The notes below the pieces were generated by a model. It made no database searches. It saw only the letters and a list, made by a program, of their open reading frames with translations, and was not told the origin of the DNA. Of a stretch of DNA of 64,000 nucleotides, positions 63,737 through 64,000 are shown in pieces (position 1 is the first letter of the stretch; every line of letters begins with the position of its first letter). This stretch comes from Marthasterias glacialis (Eukaryota > Echinodermata > Asteroidea > Forcipulatida > Asteriidae), in the NCBI GenBank assembly GCA_911728455.2, contig OU452232.1, positions 3,294,501 through 3,358,500 on the forward strand. The letters are read 5' to 3'. The translations under genes and the position numbers were made by a program.

Positions 63737-64000
63737 CGCCGAAAAAAGAAGTCGGCAGCGCCATGGCCAATAACTCAAGAAATAATGGGGCTAGAGAGAA
63801 ATTTCTTGTACCTGCAGGTAGCTGCCATAGTCCTGCATCCGAAAATTTGGTTTTCCCGGCCAGCCAAGGCCATCTTCCGCCTTAAAACCACCAGAGAACG
63901 GGGCTGCTCCGAATGCGCTTCAAACACCTGTCTAATGGCACATTTGTACACGAAGCTGTAACAGAGTGAAAACAAGACTTAGCAACGGCTCTATCTCCCA

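Larger units (their letters stand above)
29857..64000 (+). repeat. satellite array block 3 (about 68 units, continues past the window)
   Basis: Head-to-tail units, all in one orientation, from the A-tract after element 3 to the window edge, where the last unit is cut. In well-aligned units the core is 477 nt (62236-62712, 62734-63210, 63234-63710) and only the A-tract changes (21, 23 and 26 nt). Tracts range from about 11 (near 31340, 36323, 47757, 56251) to 27 nt (33325, 34327) and some carry T, G or C interruptions (30341, 30841, 38801, 58754). No gene or mobile element interrupts this block. Confidence 0.96.

Noticed and set aside
6255-63975. Many open frames of 60-358 codons on both strands across the satellite, rich in poly-lysine or poly-phenylalanine
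   Set aside because: They are the same few frames repeated with each unit; the variable A-tract changes frame between units, several frames are open at once on both strands, and no domain is recognisable. Kept only as an observation about the core, not as genes.
6208-64000. CRISPR-like array of repeats and spacers
   Set aside because: The unit is about 500 bp with no short repeat/unique spacer alternation, and the DNA is eukaryotic in character.
6208-64000. Tandem RNA gene array (5S rRNA, U-snRNA or tRNA)
   Set aside because: I compared the core by eye with remembered 5S, U1 and U6 features and with polymerase III box consensus and found no convincing match; the word TACGGCCAT alone is not sufficient.
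6208-64000. Satellite unit as a SINE or processed retrocopy because it ends in poly(A)
   Set aside because: Units are perfectly head-to-tail without target duplications, and the left array edge falls mid-unit rather than at a 5' end.

Overview
The window is eukaryotic, animal-type nuclear DNA dominated by repeats. About three quarters of it (roughly 48.8 of 64 kb) is one satellite family: a head-to-tail tandem repeat of about 500 bp, made of a near-constant 477-nt core plus a variable A-tract. No prokaryotic signals, rRNA, tRNA or complete protein gene is visible. The source is probably a marine invertebrate, most likely an echinoderm. This rests on a TTAA-flanked short element at 5392-5779 whose end sequence resembles, from memory, a repeat common in sea star and sea urchin DNA, and on scattered taggcctac-type words. 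It is a moderate inference, not checked by search.

Layout. (1) 1-6207: AT-rich, mostly non-coding flank with a few minus-strand candidate exons (best: 4625-4731 and 864-961), a 1.04-kb foldback element (3167-4210) and a TTAA-type MITE (5392-5779). (2) 6208-7843: satellite, about 3.3 units. (3) 7844-11110: a 3.27-kb non-autonomous mobile element with hairpin termini, a minisatellite core and a microsatellite tail. (4) 11111-24106: satellite, about 26 units. (5) 24107-26640 and 26657-29856: two more elements of the same family, head to tail, separated only by an A-run. (6) 29857-64000: satellite, about 68 units, running off the window edge.

The three satellite blocks read as one array. Each mobile element lies exactly in the A-tract of a unit and the array resumes afterwards at the next core base, so the elements appear to have entered a pre-existing array. 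The elements share a 5' CTAGA, a 5' hairpin with changing but complementary stems, a subterminal GGTGTTCGG block, core minisatellites, an A-rich or GAA tail, and a 3' hairpin ending in CCGAACACC. This matches the general plan described for Helentron-associated non-autonomous elements (HINE/DINE-1, oyster pearl/CvA); that assignment is inference.

The element cores are dense in motifs matching metazoan transcription-factor consensus sites: inverted ACCGGAAGT (ETS-like) pairs, AGGTCA-N4-GGGTCA (DR4 nuclear-receptor-like) and runs of TGACGTCA (CRE-like). Elements 1 and 3 also share a 1.3-kb cargo that may contain a captured promoter and first exon. Inside the satellite, private variants show multi-unit (2-, 4-, 5- and 7-unit) block duplications, evidence of recent local amplification.
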